Program-made: the position numbers and the translations under genes | DNA from: Lysinibacillus_B sp036662795 | GTDB lineage: Bacteria; Bacillota; Bacilli; Bacillales_A; Planococcaceae | Direction: 5' to 3' | NCBI RefSeq assembly: GCF_036662795.1 | Contig: NZ_JBAFWZ010000037.1 | Span: 1 to 26,280, forward strand | DNA: 26,280 nucleotides | The notes under the pieces: model-generated | The model's input: only the letters and a program-made list of their open reading frames with translations | The model's database searches: none | Told to the model about the DNA's origin: nothing | Shown here: positions 1 through 6,613 of the stretch, piece by piece | Position numbering within the stretch: position 1 is the stretch's first letter | Layout of the letters: each line of letters opens with the position of its first letter

Positions 1-32
1 CCGGAACGGAAATCAATTTTCTCCATACTAAG

Positions 33-67
33 AAAACACCATTTTTCGTTGAGAAGAATGGTGTTTT
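33..67. terminator. Hairpin terminator at left edge
   Basis: The arms AAAACACCATT (33-43) and AATGGTGTTTT (57-67) pair perfectly. The A-rich left arm and T-rich right arm allow termination in either direction. It probably ends a plus-strand gene lying to the left of the window. Confidence 0.65.
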
Positions 68-228
68 CGGGTTTTGTCTCAGCCTCTTTCATACTGTAAA
101 CAAAGTGCTTATTAGTTGTTTAGAAATCGGCAAGCTCGACCACTCCGCTAAGGAAATCAACGGCTTCTTAAGGATTGTTTTAAATAGATTTTCATTATCT
201 ATAGAAAAATGCATGACAAAAAACTTAA

Positions 229-262
229 AGGCACCATTTCCTAAATAAAGAAATGGTACCTT
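229..262 (-). terminator. Probable terminator of the exporter gene
   Basis: The arms GGCACCATTTC (230-240) and GAAATGGTACC (250-260) pair with one mismatch. On the minus strand the hairpin is followed by a T-rich stretch (TTTAAGTTTTTT). It lies about 85 bases downstream of the exporter stop codon. Confidence 0.5.
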
Positions 263-345
263 ATATCAGGGGACATCGATCGATCGTGAATTCTTAAAAA
301 TATACGACTTTCCTATGAAAAGTAGCTTCTCTTGAAAAAAAATAC

Positions 346-1824
346 TTATTCTTTCTCTAGCTTTGCAAGAGTTTCTGGACTTAAATTAGCACGTTTTAAG
401 AATAGCGAAAGTATTAATGCAACAACCGTCACACCTGTTGCAATAAGGAAAGTAAATTGAATCCCATCAAGCAAGGCCAGCTGCTTTATTTCGTTTATTT
501 TCGCTTCAGTTAACATAGCTGGGTCAATTCCAGCCATCAAATCTTTCCCTTTATTTAGAGCAACCGTATTCATTATTGTAACAAAAACAGCTGTACCTAA
601 TGCGCCAGCTACTTGCTGAATCGTATTGTTAATCGCAGTTCCATGCGGGTTTAGACGCGTCGGTAATTGGTTTAACCCGTTTGTCATAATCGGCATCATT
701 ACCATCGACATACCGAACATACGAACAGTATAGATTGTAATAATATAGCCGTATGAAGAGTCGATTTGTAAATGACCAAGCAAATAAGTTGTATAGGCAG
801 TAATAGATAAACCGATAATTGCTAATACTCTCGGTCCAAATTTATCAAACAGCTTCCCAGTTATTGGCGACATGATGGCCATTACAATAGCTCCGGGTAA
901 CATCATTAGCCCTGAATCGGATGGAGAAATACCACGCACACTTTGAACATATGCAGGTGTTAATATCATCCCTGAGAACATAGCAACTGAAACGACTACG
1001 GAAATAACAGATGCTAGTGCGAATAACGGGTATTTATATACTTCTAAATTCAATAAAGGCTGTTCCATTGTTAATTGGCGGGCGATAAAAAGCACGAGTG
1101 CAATGGCACCGATAATAATCGTACTTAACACTATTCCATCTGTCCAGCCATCCGAGCTAGCCGAACTAAATCCATATAATAATCCACCAAAACCAATCGT
1201 TGATAGAATAACTGATAAATAATCAAGTGAAGATTCTCTTGTTTCCATCACATTTTCAAGCTTCCAAATAGCTAACACTAAACTAATCACCGCAAATGGA
1301 ATAATCATTTCAAACAGTAATCGCCAGTCATAGTACTCCACAATATAACCAGATAAAGTAGGGCCAATTGCTGGTGCTGTAATCATCACTAAGCCGAAAA
1401 CACCCATAGCTGCCCCTCGTTTTTCACGTGAAAAGCTAATGAGCATAACATTCATTAATAACGGCCCCATAACGGACGACCCTGCTGCTTGAATCATTCG
1501 TCCTGCTAAAAGGAAGCCAAAATTAGGAGCGAAGGCAGCTAATATCGTACCTAATGTGAAGATAGCCATAGCTGCAATAAAAATAGTTCTATTTTTAAAT
1601 CGAGTTATCAAAAATGCAGAGGCTGGAACTAGTATTCCGGCAACAAGCATATAGCCGGTTACTAACCATTGTACAGTTGAATACTCTTTTATGTTCAAAT
1701 CAATCATAATTGAAGGCAGTGCAACATTTAATAGAGAGTTATTTAAAAATGAAACAAATGCCCCGAAAAATAATATACCCATCATTAAATAAGGCGTTTT
1801 TTTCTGTATTGTGTCTTTATCCAT
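346..1824 (-). CDS. DHA2-family MFS multidrug exporter
   Basis: This is a 492-residue polytopic membrane protein of the major facilitator superfamily, drug:H+ antiporter-2 (14-helix) type, related to EmrB/QacA/LmrB proteins that expel toxic compounds using the proton gradient. Visible signatures are the first-helix segment NNSLLNVALPSI, the helix-2 segment VQWLVTGYMLVAG, the GRMIQAAG segment, and the antiporter motif C-like stretch APAIGPTLSGYI around residue 150. Length fits the family, and hydrophobic segments run through to residue ~480. The start is supported by AAGGAGATAACAG-ATG. It is divergent from the TetR-type gene at 1975, the usual arrangement of an exporter and its local repressor. 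The substrate cannot be told from sequence. The family call is very safe; the exact subfamily is less so. Confidence 0.93.
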   Translation of the reverse strand: MDKDTIQKKTPYLMMGILFFGAFVSFLNNSLLNVALPSIMIDLNIKEYSTVQWLVTGYMLVAGILVPASAFLITRFKNRTIFIAAMAIFTLGTILAAFAPNFGFLLAGRMIQAAGSSVMGPLLMNVMLISFSREKRGAAMGVFGLVMITAPAIGPTLSGYIVEYYDWRLLFEMIIPFAVISLVLAIWKLENVMETRESSLDYLSVILSTIGFGGLLYGFSSASSDGWTDGIVLSTIIIGAIALVLFIARQLTMEQPLLNLEVYKYPLFALASVISVVVSVAMFSGMILTPAYVQSVRGISPSDSGLMMLPGAIVMAIMSPITGKLFDKFGPRVLAIIGLSITAYTTYLLGHLQIDSSYGYIITIYTVRMFGMSMVMMPIMTNGLNQLPTRLNPHGTAINNTIQQVAGALGTAVFVTIMNTVALNKGKDLMAGIDPAMLTEAKINEIKQLALLDGIQFTFLIATGVTVVALILSLFLKRANLSPETLAKLEKE

Positions 1825-1862
1825 CTGTTATCTCCTTATTCTTAAAAGTCTACTTGAACGAT

Positions 1863-1892
1863 TTTATACTAACGGTCCATTTTTTTCAACAA
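1863..1892 (-). promoter_or_regulatory. Candidate promoter of the exporter gene
   Basis: On the minus strand a TTGTTG (complement of 1887-1892) is followed after 18 bases by TATAAA (complement of 1863-1868). The left half of the inverted repeat at 1895-1945 lies immediately upstream of this -35 element, so a bound repressor could block it. Confidence 0.45.
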
Positions 1893-1894
1893 AA

Positions 1895-1945
1895 AAGTAT
1901 ACATAGTCCAAACTTGTTGCGAAAAGGAGTAATTTATGTATACTT
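1895..1945. promoter_or_regulatory. Divergent operator: perfect 11-bp inverted repeat
   Basis: AAGTATACATA (1895-1905) and TATGTATACTT (1935-1945) are perfect inverted copies 29 bases apart, and each holds the palindrome GTATAC. They lie between the divergent exporter and TetR-type genes. One half sits on the candidate -10 of the regulator gene and the other next to the -35 of the exporter. Binding by the neighbouring TetR-type protein is an inference from position and symmetry. Confidence 0.6.
1917..1944 (+). promoter_or_regulatory. Candidate promoter of the TetR-type gene
   Basis: TTGCGA (1917-1922) and TATACT (1939-1944) are separated by 16 bases, a plausible SigA-type promoter. The -10 lies inside the right half of the inverted repeat, which would make the regulator autorepressed. 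Confidence 0.4.
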
Positions 1946-1974
1946 AACTGTAAGAATTAAGTTCGGGGGGTACT

Positions 1975-2850
1975 ATGAATAAAAGAAAAAAAATGGTGGT
2001 AGATCACGCTTTATCACTATTTGTAGAGAAGGGTCTTCAGCAAACTTCAATCCAAGATATTATTGAACGAGCAGGTATTTCAAAAGGAACATTTTATAAT
2101 TATTTCTCATCTAAAAATGAGTGCGTTGAAGGGGTCTTAGAGCAAGCCCGTTATGATGCAGCTTTAACACGTGCGGAGCTAATGATTGGGAAAAACTCGC
2201 AGGACATTGACATTTTAATTGAACAAATTACAGTCATTTCGTCAATAAATCGTAATCTTGGATTAGATGTTGTATTTGAGGAAATTTTACACTCTGGCGA
2301 TATGGAGTTAAAAAAAGTTGTACTAAAATATCGTGTGCTTGAGCTCGATTGGCTTGCAGAGCGCTTAACAGAGGTATTTGGTGAGGAACTTAGAGAAAAT
2401 GCCTTCGAAGCAGCTGTACTATTTGCCGGAATGATGCAGCATATCGTATTTATGAGCAAGCTTATTCATCAAAATACTTTAGAAATGAAAAATGTAGCAA
2501 CATCCATCATGAACTATATGAAGGTAATCGTTGAAATGATGATTCATGGACAAAATCCTATACTCGATTATCAGAATATCACGGTTTTTAGGGCATCGAT
2601 AAACAAGCATCATATAGAGAAAAAGGATTTACTTCAGCAAATTGATAAGTTTAGTGCTAATTCAGATTTTACAAAAGCCCAAAAGGATATTATTGATGCA
2701 ATTAAATATGAAATGGAGCTAGAGGAGCCACGTGAATCGGTTACAAATGCGTTATTGCAGGCCTTTATAAATGAATTCAAATCGACTCCTTTTATAAGAA
2801 GTGCAAAGGAAGTTTCTAGCATGGTTTGGTATTATATGAAACACAAGTAA
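1975..2850 (+). CDS. TetR/AcrR-family transcriptional regulator, long form
   Basis: The 291-residue protein starts with a classic TetR helix-turn-helix at about residues 5-50: ALSLFVEKGLQQTSIQDII, then ERAGISKGTFYNYFSSK. The rest is helical and presumably forms the ligand-binding and dimer part. At 291 residues it is longer than most TetR proteins (about 190-220); the extra ~80 residues at the C-terminus are charged and helical. The start is set by GGGGGG-TACT-ATG. It is divergent from the drug exporter and most likely represses it and itself through the inverted repeat at 1895-1945. The stop codon lies inside a bidirectional terminator shared with the next gene. The family is certain; the ligand is unknown. 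Confidence 0.93.
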   Translation: MNKRKKMVVDHALSLFVEKGLQQTSIQDIIERAGISKGTFYNYFSSKNECVEGVLEQARYDAALTRAELMIGKNSQDIDILIEQITVISSINRNLGLDVVFEEILHSGDMELKKVVLKYRVLELDWLAERLTEVFGEELRENAFEAAVLFAGMMQHIVFMSKLIHQNTLEMKNVATSIMNYMKVIVEMMIHGQNPILDYQNITVFRASINKHHIEKKDLLQQIDKFSANSDFTKAQKDIIDAIKYEMELEEPRESVTNALLQAFINEFKSTPFIRSAKEVSSMVWYYMKHK

Positions 2851-2871
2851 GAGCGAGGAAATTCGCTCTTA
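2848..2871. terminator. Bidirectional terminator between convergent genes
   Basis: AAGAGCGA (2849-2856) pairs with TCGCTCTT (2863-2870). The hairpin overlaps the stop codons of both the TetR-type gene (ends 2850) and the NRDE gene (ends 2869), so the two convergent genes share one very compact terminator. Confidence 0.7.
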
Positions 2872-3630
2872 TTTATTTATAGGGAAAGTGAAATTTCTTT
2901 CATACAAGTACTCACCGTTAGTAAATGTTCTTTCGGTAAATTGAATTTTTTCATCATCTATTAGAACAACTGTTGAGCAGCGGGTACCATAACCTTCACG
3001 CCTTACAAAAATAGGTGATAGCTCACGTTCAAGCTCCAAAGGGACACCTGTGGAAGGAAGAAGATCATCCTGTGCCATCGTTCTGTTAAGCATAAGCTGA
3101 AATAGCTGTTTTTGCTCAAAATTAGGATACTTCATAAGCGTTTTAAAGTTTTGAGTTAATGTTGTTACTTTCGGCCATGGTGTATTAATGGTTGCATTAC
3201 ATAAACAATGAACACCTTCCTGAATAAAGGACGATTCTTTAAAATAATTATTGTAGTGTAAAAGGGATTGTCCATCAAATGCTAAAATGTTGAACGGTCC
3301 ATACTTATGCTTATTATTGATTAGTTCTTCAATAAATTCCTTAGAGGATTGATTGGATTTTAAAAAGCGGGTGGCAATATTTCCTCTTGAGTATTCACCG
3401 TACAGGGCTAGTTTCGGATCACGATAATTCGTAATCGCCACAAAGCGCCCATCCTTATTAACCCCTAACCATGTCCCACCTTTCTGTAGATCCTTCCCGG
3501 CTAAAATATGAGGTTCCTCCTCCCAAAAGTGAGCAGGTGCTGTAGGGCGATGATAAAATTCATCACGATTTGCAGCGACAATTAATTTATATTTTGGATG
3601 ACTATTATATTGAAAAACAAGGATACACAT
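2869..3630 (-). CDS. NRDE (TANGO2-like) family protein
   Basis: This 253-residue protein has the family hallmark AANRDEFYHRPTAPAHFW at about residues 19-36 and a Cys at position 2 (MCILVF), the residue conserved at the mature N-terminus in this family. Further family-like segments are GGTWLGVNKDGRFVAITNYRDP and GEYSRGNIATRFL. The family (NRDE, related to eukaryotic TANGO2) has an N-terminal-nucleophile-hydrolase-like look, and roles in haem or lipid handling have been proposed for TANGO2, but no bacterial reaction is firmly established. No signal peptide is visible, so it is probably cytoplasmic. The ribosome site is modest (AGAAGG about 13 bases upstream). It is convergent with the TetR-type gene and appears to be a single-gene unit. 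Confidence 0.88.
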   Translation of the reverse strand: MCILVFQYNSHPKYKLIVAANRDEFYHRPTAPAHFWEEEPHILAGKDLQKGGTWLGVNKDGRFVAITNYRDPKLALYGEYSRGNIATRFLKSNQSSKEFIEELINNKHKYGPFNILAFDGQSLLHYNNYFKESSFIQEGVHCLCNATINTPWPKVTTLTQNFKTLMKYPNFEQKQLFQLMLNRTMAQDDLLPSTGVPLELERELSPIFVRREGYGTRCSTVVLIDDEKIQFTERTFTNGEYLYERNFTFPINK

Positions 3631-3754
3631 TCTTTCACAACCCTTCTGTTGAAACTGTTTATAGGCAATTGATGAAAATATGAAACTGATTCAATTTAAG
3701 GAGATTCTTATAATAATATAGCATCCCTTGGTCGCAAATTGGTTGAATTTTATA

Positions 3755-3804
3755 CATAGGCTATTTATTTTTTAGAATGCTTCCACCTCTCGAAGCATAG
3801 GCTA
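3755..3804 (+). repeat. Direct repeat and hairpin upstream of the cupin gene
   Basis: CATAGGCTA occurs at 3755-3763 and again at 3796-3804. Between them ATGCTTC (3777-3783) pairs with GAAGCAT (3792-3798). The whole lies within 80 bases of the cupin start and could be leader RNA or regulator sites. CATAGGCTA also fits the loose SigK -10 pattern CATANNNTA, but no convincing -35 was found. Confidence 0.35.
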
Positions 3805-3834
3805 ATTTTAGAAATGAACGAGGGAGTGAGGAAC

Positions 3835-4395
3835 ATGTACTATACGCCATGGCCGTATGTATACACATACCCAAATCCTTACTATATGTATATACCAACG
3901 TATAACTATGGAAATCAGTTTGATTATGGGTCTGTAATGGCTTATCCAACACAGTCCCAAGCTACAATGGAGAGTAATCCAATTGTGTTAACAGATTATG
4001 GACCAAAACCATTAGTAATTAACATTGAAAAAGCAACAGAGCAAAATAATACGTTTCGTACAGCATTATGGACAGGAAAGTACTTACAGGTGACATTAAT
4101 GAGCATTCAGCCAGGGGAAGATATTGGACTAGAAATTCACCCACATCTTGATCAATTTGTACGGATTGAACAAGGGCAGGGGATTGTGAGAATGGGAGAA
4201 CGTAAGGAAGACCTGGACTACGTCAAGAAGGTGAATGAAGATGATGCCGTTCTAATACCAGCCAGCACATGGCATAACTTAACGAATACAGGGCATATCC
4301 CGTTAAAATTGTATTCAATCTATGCTCCACCACAACACCCGTTTGGTACTGTGCATAATACAAAAAATGATGCAATACATGAATATCATGATTAA
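3835..4395 (+). CDS. Cupin-domain protein with Tyr/Pro-rich N-terminus
   Basis: From the ATG at 3835 the protein has 186 residues. An upstream in-frame ATG at 3814 is less likely because GAGG sits correctly for 3835. The first ~35 residues are very rich in Tyr and Pro (MYYTPWPYVYTYPNPYYMY), like many spore-coat-associated proteins of bacilli. A cupin beta-barrel follows: motif 1 is G-x-E-I-H-P-H-L-D-Q-F-V-R-I-E-Q-G-x-G near residues 100-118, and motif 2 is the stretch with P-A-S-T-W-H-N-L-T-N near residues 143-152. The His residues could bind a metal. The enzymatic role is unknown. It resembles what I recall of B. subtilis YrkC, but that is from memory. A coat location is an inference from composition. 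A terminator follows at 4409. Confidence 0.82.
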   Translation: MYYTPWPYVYTYPNPYYMYIPTYNYGNQFDYGSVMAYPTQSQATMESNPIVLTDYGPKPLVINIEKATEQNNTFRTALWTGKYLQVTLMSIQPGEDIGLEIHPHLDQFVRIEQGQGIVRMGERKEDLDYVKKVNEDDAVLIPASTWHNLTNTGHIPLKLYSIYAPPQHPFGTVHNTKNDAIHEYHD

Positions 4396-4408
4396 TTATA
4401 AAATAATG

Positions 4409-4442
4409 AGCTTACCTATCCTTTGCGATAGGTGGCTTTTTT
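4409..4442 (+). terminator. Terminator after the cupin gene
   Basis: AGCTTACCTATC (4409-4420) pairs, with a small irregularity, with GATAGGTGGCT (4427-4437), and a T run follows. Its arm resembles the terminator at 9470, on the far side of the signalling module. Confidence 0.75.
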
Positions 4443-4598
4443 GTCGTTTCTATAAATCATGGGAATAGCCCATTTTTATCGGATACGATTAATAGGAACG
4501 CACTTGAATATAATATTTTCTACATTTTAAGCTCTAGCTTTATGAGTAAGATAAGTATACTATAAGTATGAAGTAAATTATGACTGGAGAGATAGATA

Positions 4599-6230
4599 AT
4601 GGATATAGAAAAATATCAACAAATGATTTATAAACGCATGAACGATACTTTTCAAAAATGGGAAGAGTCCGATTTGACTATCGAGCATGACATTTATAGT
4701 TTTCTTCATAGTTTAAAAGGAACAGCTGGTTCAATTGGTTTAAATGAATTATCTACAATTGCTAGTGAGAAAATTGAGGCATTAACAGAAAACAGTGATA
4801 AGCAGTGGAGCAAGGATGATTGGAAAAACTATCTATCTCCAATAATTGAAGTAACTAGCTTTTATCATACTAATTTAGATGTACAACCAATAGAAGACCA
4901 GAGTACAGTCGCTGCTACTATAAGTACTGAGAGAGATTTTATTTTAGTTATAGATGATGATATGATTTTTATTTCATACATAAAAAATGTGTTAGAAAAG
5001 CAAGGATACTCTGTGATCGTTGCACATAATGGAAAGCGTGGTTTAGAACAAATATACGAGCTAAAGCCGTCCATTGTATTTTTAGATATTATGCTTCCAG
5101 ATTCAAATGGTTTTTCAATTTTAGAAAATATAAGAAAAATAAACATTGAACGTATGTTTGTCGCTGTAATGAGTGTTAATGATTGTAAAGAAAATCGAAA
5201 ACGAGCATATGACTTGGGGGCTCTAGATTTTATCCCTAAACCGATTGATCAAGAAATTTTAATTTCCTATGTTTCAAACCGTTTAGCGTATAAAAAGGAA
5301 TTAGAGCATTCAATTATTATTGATGAATTAACACAAGTATATAATAGAAGATTTTTAGATTCTCAGCTGCAAAAGCTAATACAGTTGAATATTCGAAATA
5401 ATGAGCATTTCTCTGTTGCGATTGCAGATTTAGATTTTTTCAAAAAAGTAAATGATACATATGGTCATTTAGTAGGGGACGAGGTATTAAAAGGGTTTGC
5501 CTCACTCGTAGTAAATTCAAAACGTGAGCAAGATATTTTCTGTCGTTACGGCGGAGAAGAATTTGTTCTTTTAATGCCGCATACAACTGCGGATGAAGGC
5601 TATATGATAATGGAAAGACTTCGCAAATTAATGGAGCAGAAGCAATTTAATGGTAATGGCTCTAATTTTAAGGTAACATTTTCTGCTGGAGTAGTTGAAG
5701 CAACGTCTAACAATCTTCACCCTAAGAAAATTTTGGAAGAAGCGGATCAGGCGCTATACGAAGCAAAACAATCTGGCAGAAATAGGACGATTATGTTTGA
5801 TAGCAATAAAGAAGTTATTAAAAAGCGCTTGAAAATTAAATTGATCGTCATTGATGATGTGTTTATTATCCGAAATTTAATTACGAGTTATTTTGAAGAT
5901 TGGCATTCTAATGATCACTATGAAATTGAAGTTGCAGCTTATAGCGATGGGATTAGCTTCTTAAATTCTAATTGGTATTCTAAAGAAAACAAACATATCA
6001 TTTTACTAGATGGCATTATGCCAAAAATGGACGGTATAGAAGTACTGAAAAAAATAAGGGAAAATTATTCATCAAAGGAAGTAATAGTGTCGATGTTAAC
6101 TGGTCGAAAAGGAGAAGAGCATGTGATAGAGGCTTTAGAAAATGGGGCAAACGATTATATTGTTAAACCATTTAATATTGCGGATGTATCAAATAGAATT
6201 GTTCATCTAATTAATCGTTTATTTAACTAA
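4599..6230 (+). CDS. Hpt-REC-GGDEF-REC diguanylate cyclase
   Basis: This 543-residue cytoplasmic signalling protein has four domains. An Hpt domain covers ~1-90, with phosphoacceptor His37 in HSLKGTAGSIG. A first receiver covers ~112-232, with acidic pocket IDDD and phosphoacceptor Asp163 in FLDIMLPD. A GGDEF domain covers ~245-405, with active site GGEEF at 318-322 and an intact RxxD inhibitory site (309-312) exactly five residues upstream. A second receiver covers ~418-540, with Asp471 in LLDGIMPKMDG and the conserved Lys in VKPF. It should make cyclic di-GMP from two GTP under phosphorylation control. The start is supported by GGAGAG-ATAGATA-ATG. It leads a three-gene set with a single receiver (6251) and a hybrid kinase (6606), its probable phosphodonors. 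Confidence 0.93.
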   Translation: MDIEKYQQMIYKRMNDTFQKWEESDLTIEHDIYSFLHSLKGTAGSIGLNELSTIASEKIEALTENSDKQWSKDDWKNYLSPIIEVTSFYHTNLDVQPIEDQSTVAATISTERDFILVIDDDMIFISYIKNVLEKQGYSVIVAHNGKRGLEQIYELKPSIVFLDIMLPDSNGFSILENIRKINIERMFVAVMSVNDCKENRKRAYDLGALDFIPKPIDQEILISYVSNRLAYKKELEHSIIIDELTQVYNRRFLDSQLQKLIQLNIRNNEHFSVAIADLDFFKKVNDTYGHLVGDEVLKGFASLVVNSKREQDIFCRYGGEEFVLLMPHTTADEGYMIMERLRKLMEQKQFNGNGSNFKVTFSAGVVEATSNNLHPKKILEEADQALYEAKQSGRNRTIMFDSNKEVIKKRLKIKLIVIDDVFIIRNLITSYFEDWHSNDHYEIEVAAYSDGISFLNSNWYSKENKHIILLDGIMPKMDGIEVLKKIRENYSSKEVIVSMLTGRKGEEHVIEALENGANDYIVKPFNIADVSNRIVHLINRLFN

Positions 6231-6250
6231 TATAGAATGGAGTCGTTATC

Positions 6251-6613
6251 ATGAAAAGGATATTAGTAGTTGATGATGAAGAAATATTGCGTATGCTTAT
6301 TTGTGATACATTAGAAGATTTCAATTACGCTATTGATGAAGCAGAGGATGGCTTAGAGGCGCTTCAGAAAATTAATCAACAAAACTATGATTTAATTATT
6401 TTAGATTATATGATGCCGAATTTAACTGGAGTTGAAGTAATAGAGCGGCTTCCAAGTGAAGTGAAAGAAGTAACTCCTATCCTAATGTTAACAGCAAAAG
6501 CTCAAGAAGCAGATCGACAAACAGTGTTAGAAAAGGGTGCGAATTATTTTATGGCAAAGCCATTTAGCCCAGTTGAACTAATGGGGCTAGTCGAGGAGAT
6601 TTTAAATGTATAA
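6251..6613 (+). CDS. Single-domain response regulator (CheY-like)
   Basis: This 120-residue protein is one receiver domain and nothing else. It has the acidic pair in VVDDEE at the N-terminus, phosphoacceptor Asp52 in ILDYMMPNLTG, a Thr in LMLTAKA, and the conserved Lys in AKPFSP. With no output domain it probably shuttles phosphate or acts by protein contact, as Spo0F and CheY do. It starts 20 bases after the diguanylate cyclase stop with ATGGAGT as ribosome site, and its stop overlaps the start of the hybrid kinase by 8 bases, which indicates co-translation. In a relay it could carry phosphate between the kinase and the Hpt domain of the upstream protein; that order is an inference. Confidence 0.93.
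   Translation: MKRILVVDDEEILRMLICDTLEDFNYAIDEAEDGLEALQKINQQNYDLIILDYMMPNLTGVEVIERLPSEVKEVTPILMLTAKAQEADRQTVLEKGANYFMAKPFSPVELMGLVEEILNV

Larger units (their letters stand above)
1..345. other. Gene-free left edge with two hairpins
   Basis: No complete gene is visible here. Bases 2-31 can be read as the last codons of a gene entering from the left and ending in TAA just before the hairpin at 33-67, but other frames are also open, so this is only a possibility. A second hairpin at 229-262 lies downstream of the exporter gene on the minus strand. A short self-complementary ATCGATCGATCG stretch lies near 276-288. Nothing else is recognised. Confidence 0.4.

Noticed and set aside
276..288. ATCGATCGATCG self-complementary stretch as a binding site
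   Set aside because: It is short and simple, has no promoter context, and is easily explained by chance.
1710..1982. Plus-strand open frame across the exporter start and the intergenic region
   Set aside because: It overlaps the exporter gene and the divergent promoter region, has no ribosome site, and its composition is that of a shadow frame.
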